A stretch of DNA of 64,000 nt from NCBI GenBank assembly GCA_035995185.1, contig DASYKT010000051.1, positions 1 through 64,000 on the forward strand, given 5' to 3'. Source of the DNA: DASYKT01 sp035995185. GTDB taxonomy: Bacteria; Acidobacteriota; Blastocatellia; Pyrinomonadales; Pyrinomonadaceae. Numbering within the stretch: position 1 is the first letter of the stretch; each line of letters opens with the position of its first letter. Shown piece by piece: positions 17,566 through 26,600 of the stretch. A program made the translations under genes and the position numbers. The notes beneath the pieces were generated by a model. That model searched no databases, was not told the DNA's origin, and worked only from the letters and a program-made list of their open reading frames with translations.

Positions 17566-18231
17566 ATGGCAAACCTACCCGTTTTTAATATCGTTATTCC
17601 TATTTATGAAGGCGTCGATCTGATGGACGTCGCCGCGCCGCATGAAATATTCTGTTGGATGAATACCTACTGGACGGAAAAAACGGTAAAAGTCACGCTG
17701 GCCGCACACGAAGACAAGACCATTTCTACCCGCGATGGATTAAAACTTACGCCGGACACCACCTTTGACTGTTGCTATAAGGAGCAGTTCCAGGCAGATC
17801 TGATCTGGGCGCCGGGCGGCGATCTAAAGCCTCTAAAAGCGATGATGCAGGACAAGGATTACCAGGGGTTTTTGAAAAACCAGAGCAGCAAGGCCACGTG
17901 GGTTACTTCGGTTTGCGAAGGCGCGCTTTTGCTGGCCAGCGCCGGCCTGCTGGACGGCTATCTGGCGACCACGCATTGGGCTTTTAAAACCTGCCTGCAG
18001 CAATTTAAGAATATCAATGTGGCAGAAGGCTACCCGCGCTATGTGGTCGACCGCAACCGTGTCACGGGCGGGGGGATATCTTCCGGGCTCGATGAAGCAT
18101 TTAAGATCGTTTCTCTCATCAGCAGCGACGACATCGCGCAACAGGTCCAACTGGTCACACAGTATTTCCCCTGCCCGCCGTTTAGCGGAAAAATACCCGG
18201 ATCCGATACCTGTCCTCTGGATTCGGTTTAA
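17566..18231 (+). CDS. DJ-1/PfpI-family protein
   Basis: A 221-residue member of the DJ-1/PfpI (class I glutamine amidotransferase-like) superfamily, similar in plan to isonitrile hydratases and AraC-associated domains. The nucleophile is Cys117 in TSVCEGALLLASAGLLDG, with TTHW following and the acidic strand IYEGVDLMDVAAPHEIF at the N-terminus; the GGGISSGLDEAFKIV segment near the C-terminus is also typical. No DNA-binding domain is fused. It starts nine bases after the membrane protein and is the last gene of the oxidase cluster. Its substrate is unknown; it could protect against reactive carbonyls or quinones made by the oxidases, or work on a product, but this is inference. Confidence 0.88.
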   Translation: MANLPVFNIVIPIYEGVDLMDVAAPHEIFCWMNTYWTEKTVKVTLAAHEDKTISTRDGLKLTPDTTFDCCYKEQFQADLIWAPGGDLKPLKAMMQDKDYQGFLKNQSSKATWVTSVCEGALLLASAGLLDGYLATTHWAFKTCLQQFKNINVAEGYPRYVVDRNRVTGGGISSGLDEAFKIVSLISSDDIAQQVQLVTQYFPCPPFSGKIPGSDTCPLDSV

Positions 18232-18252
18232 ATGAAAACTCACCATATCGCT

Positions 18253-18281
18253 GAAAAAAAAGCCCGGTGCGAATGCCGGGC
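18253..18281 (-). terminator. Terminator between converging operons
   Basis: GCCCGGT (18262-18268) and GCCGGGC (18275-18281) form a 7-bp stem with one G-T pair. Read on the minus strand it is followed by eight T (A run at about 18254-18261), a good intrinsic terminator for the minus-strand operon. On the plus strand the trailing AAAATTATT is a poor U tract, so the oxidase cluster may rely on it only partly. Confidence 0.75.
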
Positions 18282-18302
18282 AAAATTATTAAACGTGCCG
18301 CC

Positions 18303-19226
18303 TCATGGCATGTAAGGCTCTGGAGGATCGATTATAACGGGATTGCACGCCGCTATGTCAGCCTTATTAATATCCTCATTAAACGGCGATTTTTTGATCT
18401 CCCTATCGCCTTCTTCAACTGCTTCTTCCATTAAAGCCGGTACTTTTTTGATCTTAAATGTTTTGGGCGCCGAGCGATCTTCCAGCACCTCATAATATCT
18501 GCCAAAATCCTCTTCCGTTCCGGTTTCGTTGGTAACGCAATGATTCAAAAAGTAAAGGTCATAAATAAATTGCGTACCGTCGGTATCAAGAAGAGGGTAT
18601 TTGTTGTCCATCTTAAGATCGGTAGCGATGGGATATTCAATATTAATGCTAAGACTGCCTCTGGCAGTTGACAGACACCTCATCTTCCCCCCGATAATAT
18701 CCCCGAACTTTCTAGTAGCTACCGTAGTTTCACTCATGGTCTGAGTGTTGATCTCTATCAGATCAAATACGGCCGCCGTCATTTCTTCGGTATAAAAAGC
18801 ACATTTATTCAAAGTTAGAACGACGGGTTCTGATTTTCCTCCATGACCCGCCTTTACGAAAATAGGTTGGTTCCCGTGTATTTTTTGCAAATTTAGAGTT
18901 TCAGCCAGAAGATAATCTCCCGGCGTTTGAACACTCACCGGCAGTATCGCATCTGCCCCCAGTGAAACTCCTATTTTGCCTCTTTCTACCCGCGACGCGA
19001 ATATCATGGACATCGCACCCCCTCTTTTTCCCTGGAAAAGAACCATATCCAACTTGTGGTCACGCACGTGCGTAAGAAATTTGACCTGACTTTCCGGTTT
19101 ATCGAGTGTGCAATATGCCAGTCCCATGACGCCGATTCTTACCCTCGCATCTCTCGGAAATGGCTTTAAATCGCTAAAACCTTTTTCTATTGCTTTAATG
19201 GCAGGTAGCCTGTCTGACGAAAACAT
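18303..19226 (-). CDS. Unknown protein encoded after the CHAT protease
   Basis: I do not recognise this 307-residue protein. AAGGAGA lies six bases before its ATG, and it follows the CHAT gene by 30 bases on the same strand, so it is almost certainly in that operon. There is no signal peptide or membrane segment. The middle part shows alternating strands (RIGVMGLAYCTL, MVLFQGKRGGAMSMIF, KIGVSLGADAILPVSV, PVVLTLNKCAF) and suggests an alpha/beta or beta-rich fold. The C-terminal ~60 residues (KIKKVPALMEEAVEEGDREI onwards) look like a flexible charged tail ending PPEPYMP. A protein encoded just after a CHAT protease may be its substrate or effector. That role is an inference from position alone. 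Confidence 0.8.
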   Translation of the reverse strand: MFSSDRLPAIKAIEKGFSDLKPFPRDARVRIGVMGLAYCTLDKPESQVKFLTHVRDHKLDMVLFQGKRGGAMSMIFASRVERGKIGVSLGADAILPVSVQTPGDYLLAETLNLQKIHGNQPIFVKAGHGGKSEPVVLTLNKCAFYTEEMTAAVFDLIEINTQTMSETTVATRKFGDIIGGKMRCLSTARGSLSINIEYPIATDLKMDNKYPLLDTDGTQFIYDLYFLNHCVTNETGTEEDFGRYYEVLEDRSAPKTFKIKKVPALMEEAVEEGDREIKKSPFNEDINKADIAACNPVIIDPPEPYMP

Positions 19227-19256
19227 ACTTTTTCTCCTTAATTGTTCGGTTAGATT

Positions 19257-22200
19257 TTAAAATTCCGCGTACCCGCCGATCGTCTCAAACGCAGCCCAGT
19301 AGTAAGGTTCACGGTAAATACTGTTTTGCGAATCGAGCATATCGAGTTGAGCGCGGCGTAAGGCATCGACGGTAGAAGATCCATTCTGTTTACGGTAACG
19401 GTGAAACCGCGTCATCAATTCGGCCGTCGCACCCGAATCGACATTCCATTGACTGGCGACGACCAGCGGAACGCCCGTCGCCAAAAAAGCCCGCGACGAC
19501 CCGATCATTCCTTCACCGTTATAGAATTTTTCGACCCCGCTTTGGCAGGCCGAAAGAACTATCAGTTTTGCGTTCAGAAATTTTCCCCGGATGATCTCGT
19601 GATTGGCTAAAAGCGAATCTTTCAGATCGCTGCTTTTTTTATCTTCCGCCAGGACGAGGCCCGATAATAGCGGCTGCGTGTCGTTCACCAGGTAGTGCCC
19701 GGCGAAATGGACCACATCGGCCCCGCCCAGATCTTTTTCCACGGCGTATTTCGTAGCGCTGCTCCCGGTCAAAACGATGCTGTCTCCGTAAAGGGCGGCA
19801 ACATCCCGAGCTTCCTGTTCGGCATCCGAAAGATCGTCCAGCGAAGACAGTTCGCTATGATCTTCCTTATCAAAAACCGGGTTTCCGATACTTAACAAGT
19901 GTTCGTCCGTTTTTTGCCCGAGCTCTCTGGCCTTATCGGAGCAGATCAAAAAGATGTTTGCGCTGGGTGAAACAAAAAACGTGTAATTAGCGATAAAGTA
20001 GCTTCCGTTTGCGGGCGAAATAAGGGTTGAAAAAGGCAGTCGAAAAAGTATTTTATCCGGGATTATGCAGATCTCTTTGCCGGGATCGAGTTTATTTTCT
20101 ATCGGCGCTATCAGTTCCTGGTAGAGTTTTATGGCTATTTCTTTTCTTTTTTCTACATCTGTGACATTAGCCCTGGCGACCAATTCGAGGTAGGCGGCGG
20201 TCAGATCGTAAAGCTCCGCCGAAGATACGTCCGTTTTAACGACCTCAAAATTATCTTTCGTGATCAGCCAGATCAAAGTCTTGTCCGCCAGGACCGAGTA
20301 TTGAACTAATTGCGCGCCGGCCGGCATACGCGCCCGGATCTCTTCGAGCTTTAAGGGACTGGCCGTGCCGGCTGCCAGCCCTTTTTCTGATGAGGTTATC
20401 GATGCGTGATGCAGATCTAAAAGCGTGCGGGCACGAGACTCTTCGGAATGATCGAACGCGCTGACGTAATCGGCCTGATCGAATTCGTGGCTGATGGCGA
20501 TATCGTAAACGCTTTGCTCCTTATTAAAGAACGTGTTGCGGTTTTGTTCTTCGGTTATCTTTTCGCGATAGTCGTTAAAGAGAGAAAAGATAACCGGAAG
20601 CTCGGCCCGAAAAGCGTCCTCATCCTTATTTTGGTAGTAACACAACAGTTTGCCTTTATGAGCGTCATATGAAAACGCCTGGTATTCGTCGCTGTCAAAA
20701 AACGAGGCTGCTTCGCCATAGTTCTTTAGGGCGGTGCTGCAATTCCCTTCCTGACGCTGGATATGCGCCAGCTGCAATTTGCAGTACGCAAGGCTTTTCT
20801 GTTTAAGCGATTCGCTGCGGAACCCGGCGGCGATCTCCAGGCTTTTATCAAAAGCATCAAAGGCCTGCTTATAATTCCCCTGGCTCCCGTAGATCGACGC
20901 TATCCCCGTATAGGCCGTAAAAAAAAATGTATCTTCTTTGGTGATGGTGGCCGCTTCGATGGATTCTTTTTTGTAGGCCAGCGCGGTGTGATAGTTTTTC
21001 ATCGCGAAAAACATATTTGCCGCCGCATCATAATCACGGGATCTTTGCCTGTTGCTGGCATCGGGCTGTGACGCCGATTCCAATGCCTTGTAGAGATAAA
21101 CTGTCGCCCGGGAGAAATCGCCGAGCCGCTGGTAAACCTCCGCCGTTTGAGAAGATACCTTTTCTGTCAGATAAAGATCTGAAACCGCCTCCGCGAAAAC
21201 GAGGGCCGTCCTGTTATGATCAAGCGCCTTCGAGAAGTCTTTGGAGCTGATGCTGTTGATCGCCAGCCAGGAAAATGCCTGGGCCGCCAGCCATTTGTGA
21301 TCTTTGGTCTGCGCGGTCTCGGCCAGCTGTGTAAGGACCTGTGTGCTTTCGCCGATCCGGCCCAGCCGAAAAAGGACATACCCGCGCCAGTAATCGCAGA
21401 GCCTGGCCTCCCAGGTATCACCGGCCTGATCAAACTTTGTCGCGGCGTCATCGAAAGCATCAAGAGCCTCTTTACAGTCTTCATTCAAACAGCGGTTATA
21501 CCCCTCGTTAAGCGACCGGTAGGCCTGGCGAAGTGTTTCTGCTTTCTCCGGCGTCGATCCCTCATAATATTGCGCGATCCCGGACACATAGGTGTCGCTC
21601 GATCTTTCTTTCTCAATTTGCCCGAGATATTTCAGGGCCGATAAATATGTTTGCCGCTCGGCTTCCGGCCCGGTCAAAAATAAAAAGGCAAGCTGCTGGG
21701 GAATCAACTTGCCTGAGATCATTTCTCTATTACGACTTACTATTTGATAAGCCGCGTTGTCATCCTTCCTTTCGCGGGCTGCCAGAAAATCCTGCAGCAC
21801 CTCACTACCTGACCGGCTCTGCCGTTCGGTGGAAAGCAAGTTTAGATTTCGTTTCGCTTCTTCCGTCCAGGGGGAGGCCGGATCGAGTTTTATATATTCT
21901 TCCCATTCCTTTTTTGCCTCGGCGTTCAGACCCATACGCTGCAGGCACAGGGCCTTGTTAAACCGCGCCGCCAAAAGGCCGGAGTCCAGCTCGACGGCCC
22001 TGGACAGGTTTTCCAAAGCCTTTGACTTTAATTCCAGGCTCTGGCCGCTGTCGCTTTTTGCCACCGACCGGCTTTTTTCCAGAAAGGCAGCGCCGAGGTC
22101 ATTAAAGATCTCAGCATTTCCCGGAGCAAGGTCACGGGCTTTTTCAAACTGAATTATTGCCTGATCGATATTTCCTTTGACCAGGTAGACCCGGCCGGCG

Positions 22201-22850
22201 TTTTGCAGGCTGGCCGCAGTGTCGCCGCGCGCCGCCGAAGTCGCCGAGATACTTTCCGCGGCATCGAGGTCCCGTTGATCGGCCGGAGGGGCCTTTTCAC
22301 CGCGGGTCACATTGTAGGGGGCGTAAGCGAGATTTGAAACGCGGGACTCGAACGGCCGCTCATTTTTATAGGCGCGATCCAGCAGCTGCGTGACCATTTG
22401 CGTGTCCGAACGGTGAAAAAAAACGATCCAGCCCAGGAAAGCGGCCAGAATAAGGCACGCCGCGCCGACGGCAACGGGAACAGGCGACGAAAACACCGAT
22501 AAGATCCGTGACCAAAGATCGTCTTTTTCAGGCGTTGCGGCGTTGGCGGAATATCTTCGAAAATTCTTAGTCAGGCGAAACTGCTGCCTGCGCCGGGGCG
22601 TGGAAAGAAAAAATTCGACAAATTTTTTACGCTGATCGTGTTTCAGGCTGCCGTCGAGAAAGTCCTCGATCAGTTTATCTTCCGCAATGGACACGATGTC
22701 GGCGAATTTATCGTCCAGCAATAATTTTTCCTCTATTTGCCGCATTTGTGCATCATCGTCAAGGATCCCCAGAAGATAATCCCTGATCCCGGCTTGTTCC
22801 TGAACACTTTCGTTCATTATGTCTTTTTTCTTGTCCATAAATAATGACAA
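19257..22850 (-). CDS. Membrane-anchored TPR-CHAT peptidase
   Basis: About 1197 residues. The first ~120 residues have a cytoplasmic helical region with DQRKKFVEFFLSTPRRRQQF, like anti-sigma/zinc-finger-like N-termini of such proteins but without zinc ligands. A single membrane segment lies at about 123-145 (VAVGAACLILAAFLGWIVFF). TPR repeats fill about 200-780 (for example GNAEIFNDLGAAFLEKS, GLLAARFNKALCLQRMG, DTFFFTAYTGIASIYGSQG). The C-terminal ~300 residues are a caspase-like CHAT domain with predicted catalytic His1052 (HFAGHY) and Cys1102 (LSACQSG). It probably senses an extracytoplasmic or protein signal and cleaves a partner. The start is uncertain: TTG at 22850, ATG at 22838 or ATG at 22817. 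It follows the sigma gene by ~16 bases. Confidence 0.92.
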   Translation of the reverse strand: MSLFMDKKKDIMNESVQEQAGIRDYLLGILDDDAQMRQIEEKLLLDDKFADIVSIAEDKLIEDFLDGSLKHDQRKKFVEFFLSTPRRRQQFRLTKNFRRYSANAATPEKDDLWSRILSVFSSPVPVAVGAACLILAAFLGWIVFFHRSDTQMVTQLLDRAYKNERPFESRVSNLAYAPYNVTRGEKAPPADQRDLDAAESISATSAARGDTAASLQNAGRVYLVKGNIDQAIIQFEKARDLAPGNAEIFNDLGAAFLEKSRSVAKSDSGQSLELKSKALENLSRAVELDSGLLAARFNKALCLQRMGLNAEAKKEWEEYIKLDPASPWTEEAKRNLNLLSTERQSRSGSEVLQDFLAARERKDDNAAYQIVSRNREMISGKLIPQQLAFLFLTGPEAERQTYLSALKYLGQIEKERSSDTYVSGIAQYYEGSTPEKAETLRQAYRSLNEGYNRCLNEDCKEALDAFDDAATKFDQAGDTWEARLCDYWRGYVLFRLGRIGESTQVLTQLAETAQTKDHKWLAAQAFSWLAINSISSKDFSKALDHNRTALVFAEAVSDLYLTEKVSSQTAEVYQRLGDFSRATVYLYKALESASQPDASNRQRSRDYDAAANMFFAMKNYHTALAYKKESIEAATITKEDTFFFTAYTGIASIYGSQGNYKQAFDAFDKSLEIAAGFRSESLKQKSLAYCKLQLAHIQRQEGNCSTALKNYGEAASFFDSDEYQAFSYDAHKGKLLCYYQNKDEDAFRAELPVIFSLFNDYREKITEEQNRNTFFNKEQSVYDIAISHEFDQADYVSAFDHSEESRARTLLDLHHASITSSEKGLAAGTASPLKLEEIRARMPAGAQLVQYSVLADKTLIWLITKDNFEVVKTDVSSAELYDLTAAYLELVARANVTDVEKRKEIAIKLYQELIAPIENKLDPGKEICIIPDKILFRLPFSTLISPANGSYFIANYTFFVSPSANIFLICSDKARELGQKTDEHLLSIGNPVFDKEDHSELSSLDDLSDAEQEARDVAALYGDSIVLTGSSATKYAVEKDLGGADVVHFAGHYLVNDTQPLLSGLVLAEDKKSSDLKDSLLANHEIIRGKFLNAKLIVLSACQSGVEKFYNGEGMIGSSRAFLATGVPLVVASQWNVDSGATAELMTRFHRYRKQNGSSTVDALRRAQLDMLDSQNSIYREPYYWAAFETIGGYAEF

Positions 22851-22866
22851 AAAGCGGCTAAACCTT

Positions 22867-23433
22867 TCACGCCGCCCTGGCCGTAATGCATTCCTGAACG
22901 CATTTCAGCAAATTAGAGCGGATGCGGCAGGTTTTTATCTGCAGGGCGCCTATGCTGATACCCAATTTCTCTGCTATTTTTTTGCGATGTTCGATCTTCG
23001 CCCGTCTTTCTTTGCGGTAATATTCCACAATGAGTTCGCGGAGGTTAACAGGAAGGGTGCCAAGACAACCTTCCAGGCATTCGTATTCCGCTTCGAGCTC
23101 GGGATTGTCTTCGTTTTCGGCTGGCGGGATCTCCACCTCTCTTTTTTTCTTTTCCTTCCGCAGCCATTCCAGGTGGACCTTCTCCGCCACTCCATAAAAG
23201 TAGTAGGCCTGCTCGCCGGTGTATCTATCGATCAACCGGGGCAATATATTAGCGACCCGGGTGATGGTTTCGTCGGCCAGTGTTTCGGCTTCGAAACATC
23301 CGCGCCCGACAAATATGCGCACCAGGCGGTCCCTGATCTTTTCATACTTCTGCCCCGCCGTTTCCCGATTGCCGTCGAGCCAGCGCAAAAGCACATCAAA
23401 GTTCTCTTGAGTTAATATGTGTTCTTTAGTCAT
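22867..23433 (-). CDS. ECF-like RNA polymerase sigma factor
   Basis: A 188-residue ECF-type sigma factor of the kind found upstream of CHAT-TPR genes in Acidobacteria and Planctomycetes. The sigma-2-like helices run through FDVLLRWLDGNRETAGQKYE and CFEAETLADETITRVANILP; sigma-4 lies at about residues 125-185 (LPVNLRELIVEYYRKERRAKIEH then IAEKLGISIGALQIKTCRIRSNL, a helix-turn-helix). A charged linker (KEKKKREVEIPPAENEDNPE) joins them. I chose ATG at 23433; an in-frame GTG at 23445 is an alternative and neither has a clear ribosome binding site. It heads the operon with the CHAT protease. No classic anti-sigma gene is adjacent, so control may come through the TPR-CHAT protein; this is inference. 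Confidence 0.85.
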   Translation of the reverse strand: MTKEHILTQENFDVLLRWLDGNRETAGQKYEKIRDRLVRIFVGRGCFEAETLADETITRVANILPRLIDRYTGEQAYYFYGVAEKVHLEWLRKEKKKREVEIPPAENEDNPELEAEYECLEGCLGTLPVNLRELIVEYYRKERRAKIEHRKKIAEKLGISIGALQIKTCRIRSNLLKCVQECITARAA

Positions 23434-23611
23434 TAGAAAGCACACGCCGAATTAGCTGTGTTCCTGAGGCTTTTAAAGCTCCGGCAATTTCGCTTCCCTT
23501 GATTGTTTTTAATTATAAAATCCGGTTGCGAAAATATAGCAGAAAACCGGCTAATTTGAAAACTATTTTTATTACCTGATTACGGCGTCGGGACACGTAA
23601 GTTTCCTGCAC

Positions 23612-23648
23612 TTCGGGAAAAAGAAAAAAGGTGAACTCACATTCACCT
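23612..23648 (-). terminator. Rho-independent terminator of the giant gene
   Basis: AGGTGAA (23629-23635) and TTCACCT (23642-23648) form a perfect 7-bp stem with a six-base loop. On the minus strand a T-rich tract (complement of 23612-23628) follows. It lies 30 bases beyond the stop of the 5549-aa gene. The rest of 23434-23678 contains A/T-rich sequence that presumably holds the sigma-gene promoter. Confidence 0.8.
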
Positions 23649-23678
23649 CTTTTCACTAACCCCACTTTGGCAGCCGGA

Positions 23679-26600
23679 TCACTCCTGCGGTTCGGCGACA
23701 AAGTTTTCGTCGGTAATATTATCGACCAGGGTAAATAAACGGGTCGGGTCGGCAAAGTTGAACCTGCGCGATTTGACCGTCACCACATAATTCTGGCCAA
23801 CCGGCAGATCGCTGAAGTAGTAGTAGCCCAGCTGCCCGGTATAAACGACCTTCGCCGAAGGCGATCCGCCGCCGGAAAGAACCACTTTGACATTGGCGAT
23901 CGGACGCCCGTCAGCCGTCAGCACCCGGCCGCTGATCTCGGCGGTGGCCGCCGTCGGCGCGACAAATTCCAGCCCCCAGCCTCCGGCTATCGCCCCGACG
24001 CCTTCGGGCGCAAGCGGCGGCACGCTTCCCCGGTCGCGAACATACAGGTTCCACCCTCCATTCGGATTGAACGAGCCAAAGGTGTTTCTCAGAGAGAACC
24101 CGCCCACCGCGCTGCCCGGTTCCGTATAAGGCCCGACAGGCGCAGGGGATACAAAGTTTGCGACCGGCGTGACCCAGTTGGTCGGCTCGTATTTACCGGT
24201 CACTACCTGCGTGAAATTAGGCAGCACCTGGAAGGCCGTATCGTCAAAGGTCAACGTTACGGCATTTAGCGGAACTCCGCCGCCGGCATTGCCCATCAGG
24301 ATGAATTTTTGCCCGGCCGGCGAGACCAGCAATATATCGAGGTCTTCCGGACTATTGTGGGTAATGTCGTAAAGCGTGACGCGCACCGAACTGCTGACTG
24401 CGGGTGCGCCCGCTACATTAATGGTCGAAGGATACGGATTGGCCTGAACATTATTACCGATAGCGATCGGATCCACGCTTCTGAATTGCGAAGCCGTATC
24501 GTTGATGTTTAGCGCAGCCGTACTTTGCGTGCCCAGCACCGCCGGCGCTCCCGCGTTCGACAGCGTCAGATTCAGCGCTTCCGGATTTTCCCGGAAAGAG
24601 TCGGTACAGATCTGAACATTGGCCGTCCTGCTCGTTTCCGTCGGAGCGAAGGTTATCACAGCGGACGTATTGATAAAGTCGACACCCGTCGTGCACGATG
24701 CTCCGCCTACAGCGGTTCCGTTCGAAGTAGCCAGGTCGACGGTTGTCGTGCCGGTCGTATCCCCGGTCCTGGTAACGCTGATAACCGCCGTTTGCGATTC
24801 ATCTTCCGAATAGGCGGCGGCGCCAAACTGTACCGTGGCCGCCGCGTCATCGTTGACGATCGTTCCTGTTCCATCGGCATCCGAGATCGTGCCGTTGTCG
24901 GTGCCGCTCAGATGCAATGTAAATGTCTCGCTGCTTTCGAGTTCAATATCACCGTTCACCTGCACGGTAACCTGTTTGGTCGTATCTGACGGCCCGAAAA
25001 TAACGTTGCCCGAAACACCGGAATAATCCCCGGGCGATGCGGCGGAGCCATCCTGGGTGGTAAAGGTCACATTGCTGGTCAGCGCCGTGCCGCCTGTCTT
25101 GGTGATAATGAAGGTGAAAGCGGTGGTGCCGCTATTGCCCTCGTTATGTGACACATCGTCTATAGAAAACGCAGGCCCGGCATCGTCGTTCGGAATGGTT
25201 CCGACGGCGTGGCCGTCCAATATTGCGCCATTTACCGGCGTGTCGAGATCGATCGAGAACTGCTCGGTCGGTTCCTGCACGCTGTCCCCAAGGATCGTGA
25301 TCGGGATCACTTTCGATATCTCACCCGGATTGAAAGTCAAGGTGCCGCTCGCCGCCGTATAATCTTCACCGGCGACCGCCGTGCCGTCAGCGGTCTGGTA
25401 ATGCACGGTCACGATCTGGCTGCTATCGCCCGTCAGAGTAACGGTGAAGCCCTGAGACGCGCCGAGCGAATCAGCTCCGATGAACGTCTGATCCTGGATA
25501 TTGACGATCGGAACGTTCGCTACACCCTGGAAGCCGAAGGTCCCGCGACCCGGCACGGTTTCGACATTAGTATCGGTGCCGCTTAAAAGCTGCGGTTCAT
25601 ACTTAAAGTTTGCCGAAGCAGGGCCGGCGATGTCGGGCTGGCCACCCGGCGCTGTTGCAGTCCCGCCAAACGCGACAGGTATCTGCGCCGCGTAGCCCGG
25701 CTCCGCGCTGTTCGCGGTTGTCGTCACCGGTACCATCGTGCCGAACCAATTACCCTTGAAGTTTTTCAGATTAGTGGTGTTCGGCGCCGGAAGCGAGCCG
25801 CCCGTCTGGCGATCGACGATCTGCGCGTACCAGTTGGCGCTGATGTTGTTTTTACTAAAGATGCTATTCGCTGCCGATTGAACGGGGCTATTCGTTCCGC
25901 CGCTGCCATCGAGGAACGTCACTCCGACGTTCCAGTTATTAGTAATAAAGTTTTCAACCACGGTTAAATTGTCTGTCTGATTTCGGAAAATCAGTCCTTG
26001 ACGGTTAAAGTCGATAACGTTGTTGCGAACAGTGTGGCCGTTGCTGTTATTGATATCGATAGCAGTACGGTTTCCGGTAAGGATGTTGTCATGAATTACC
26101 GCTCCCGTGATCGACTGTCCCTGGATCGCAACACCCGCATTATTAAGGTTCGGATTGTTCCAGTCTGTTGTGTTATTGCCAAGCCGGGTGATGGTAAATC
26201 CGGCGATTGTCATATTGCTTGCCGCGATCTGCACGGTCGTACTGGATCCGCCTATCGGGCCGCGAATATTCGTGCTGCCCGCGCCGGCGCCAAGCAGCTG
26301 CATGCCTGCTTTAGTTACCGTGACGTCTTCGTCATAGGTGCCGCCGTAAACATTTACCGTACCCGAATCCATAACCGCATCGATGCCTTCCTGGATCTTG
26401 TCGAAGGAATCGTAGCCGATAGCCAAAGCAGGCCCCGCGCCGTCCGGATCGGTACCGTTCGACAGAGCGGCCCAGTCATCGTCGACGTAGGTTACTGCCG
26501 GCGGGTTGTCGTCGTTAGCGATCGTACCTGTGCCGTCCGCGTCGCTTATAGTGGCGCTATTCGGATTAGACAGGTGAACGGTGAATGCTTCATCCGGCTC

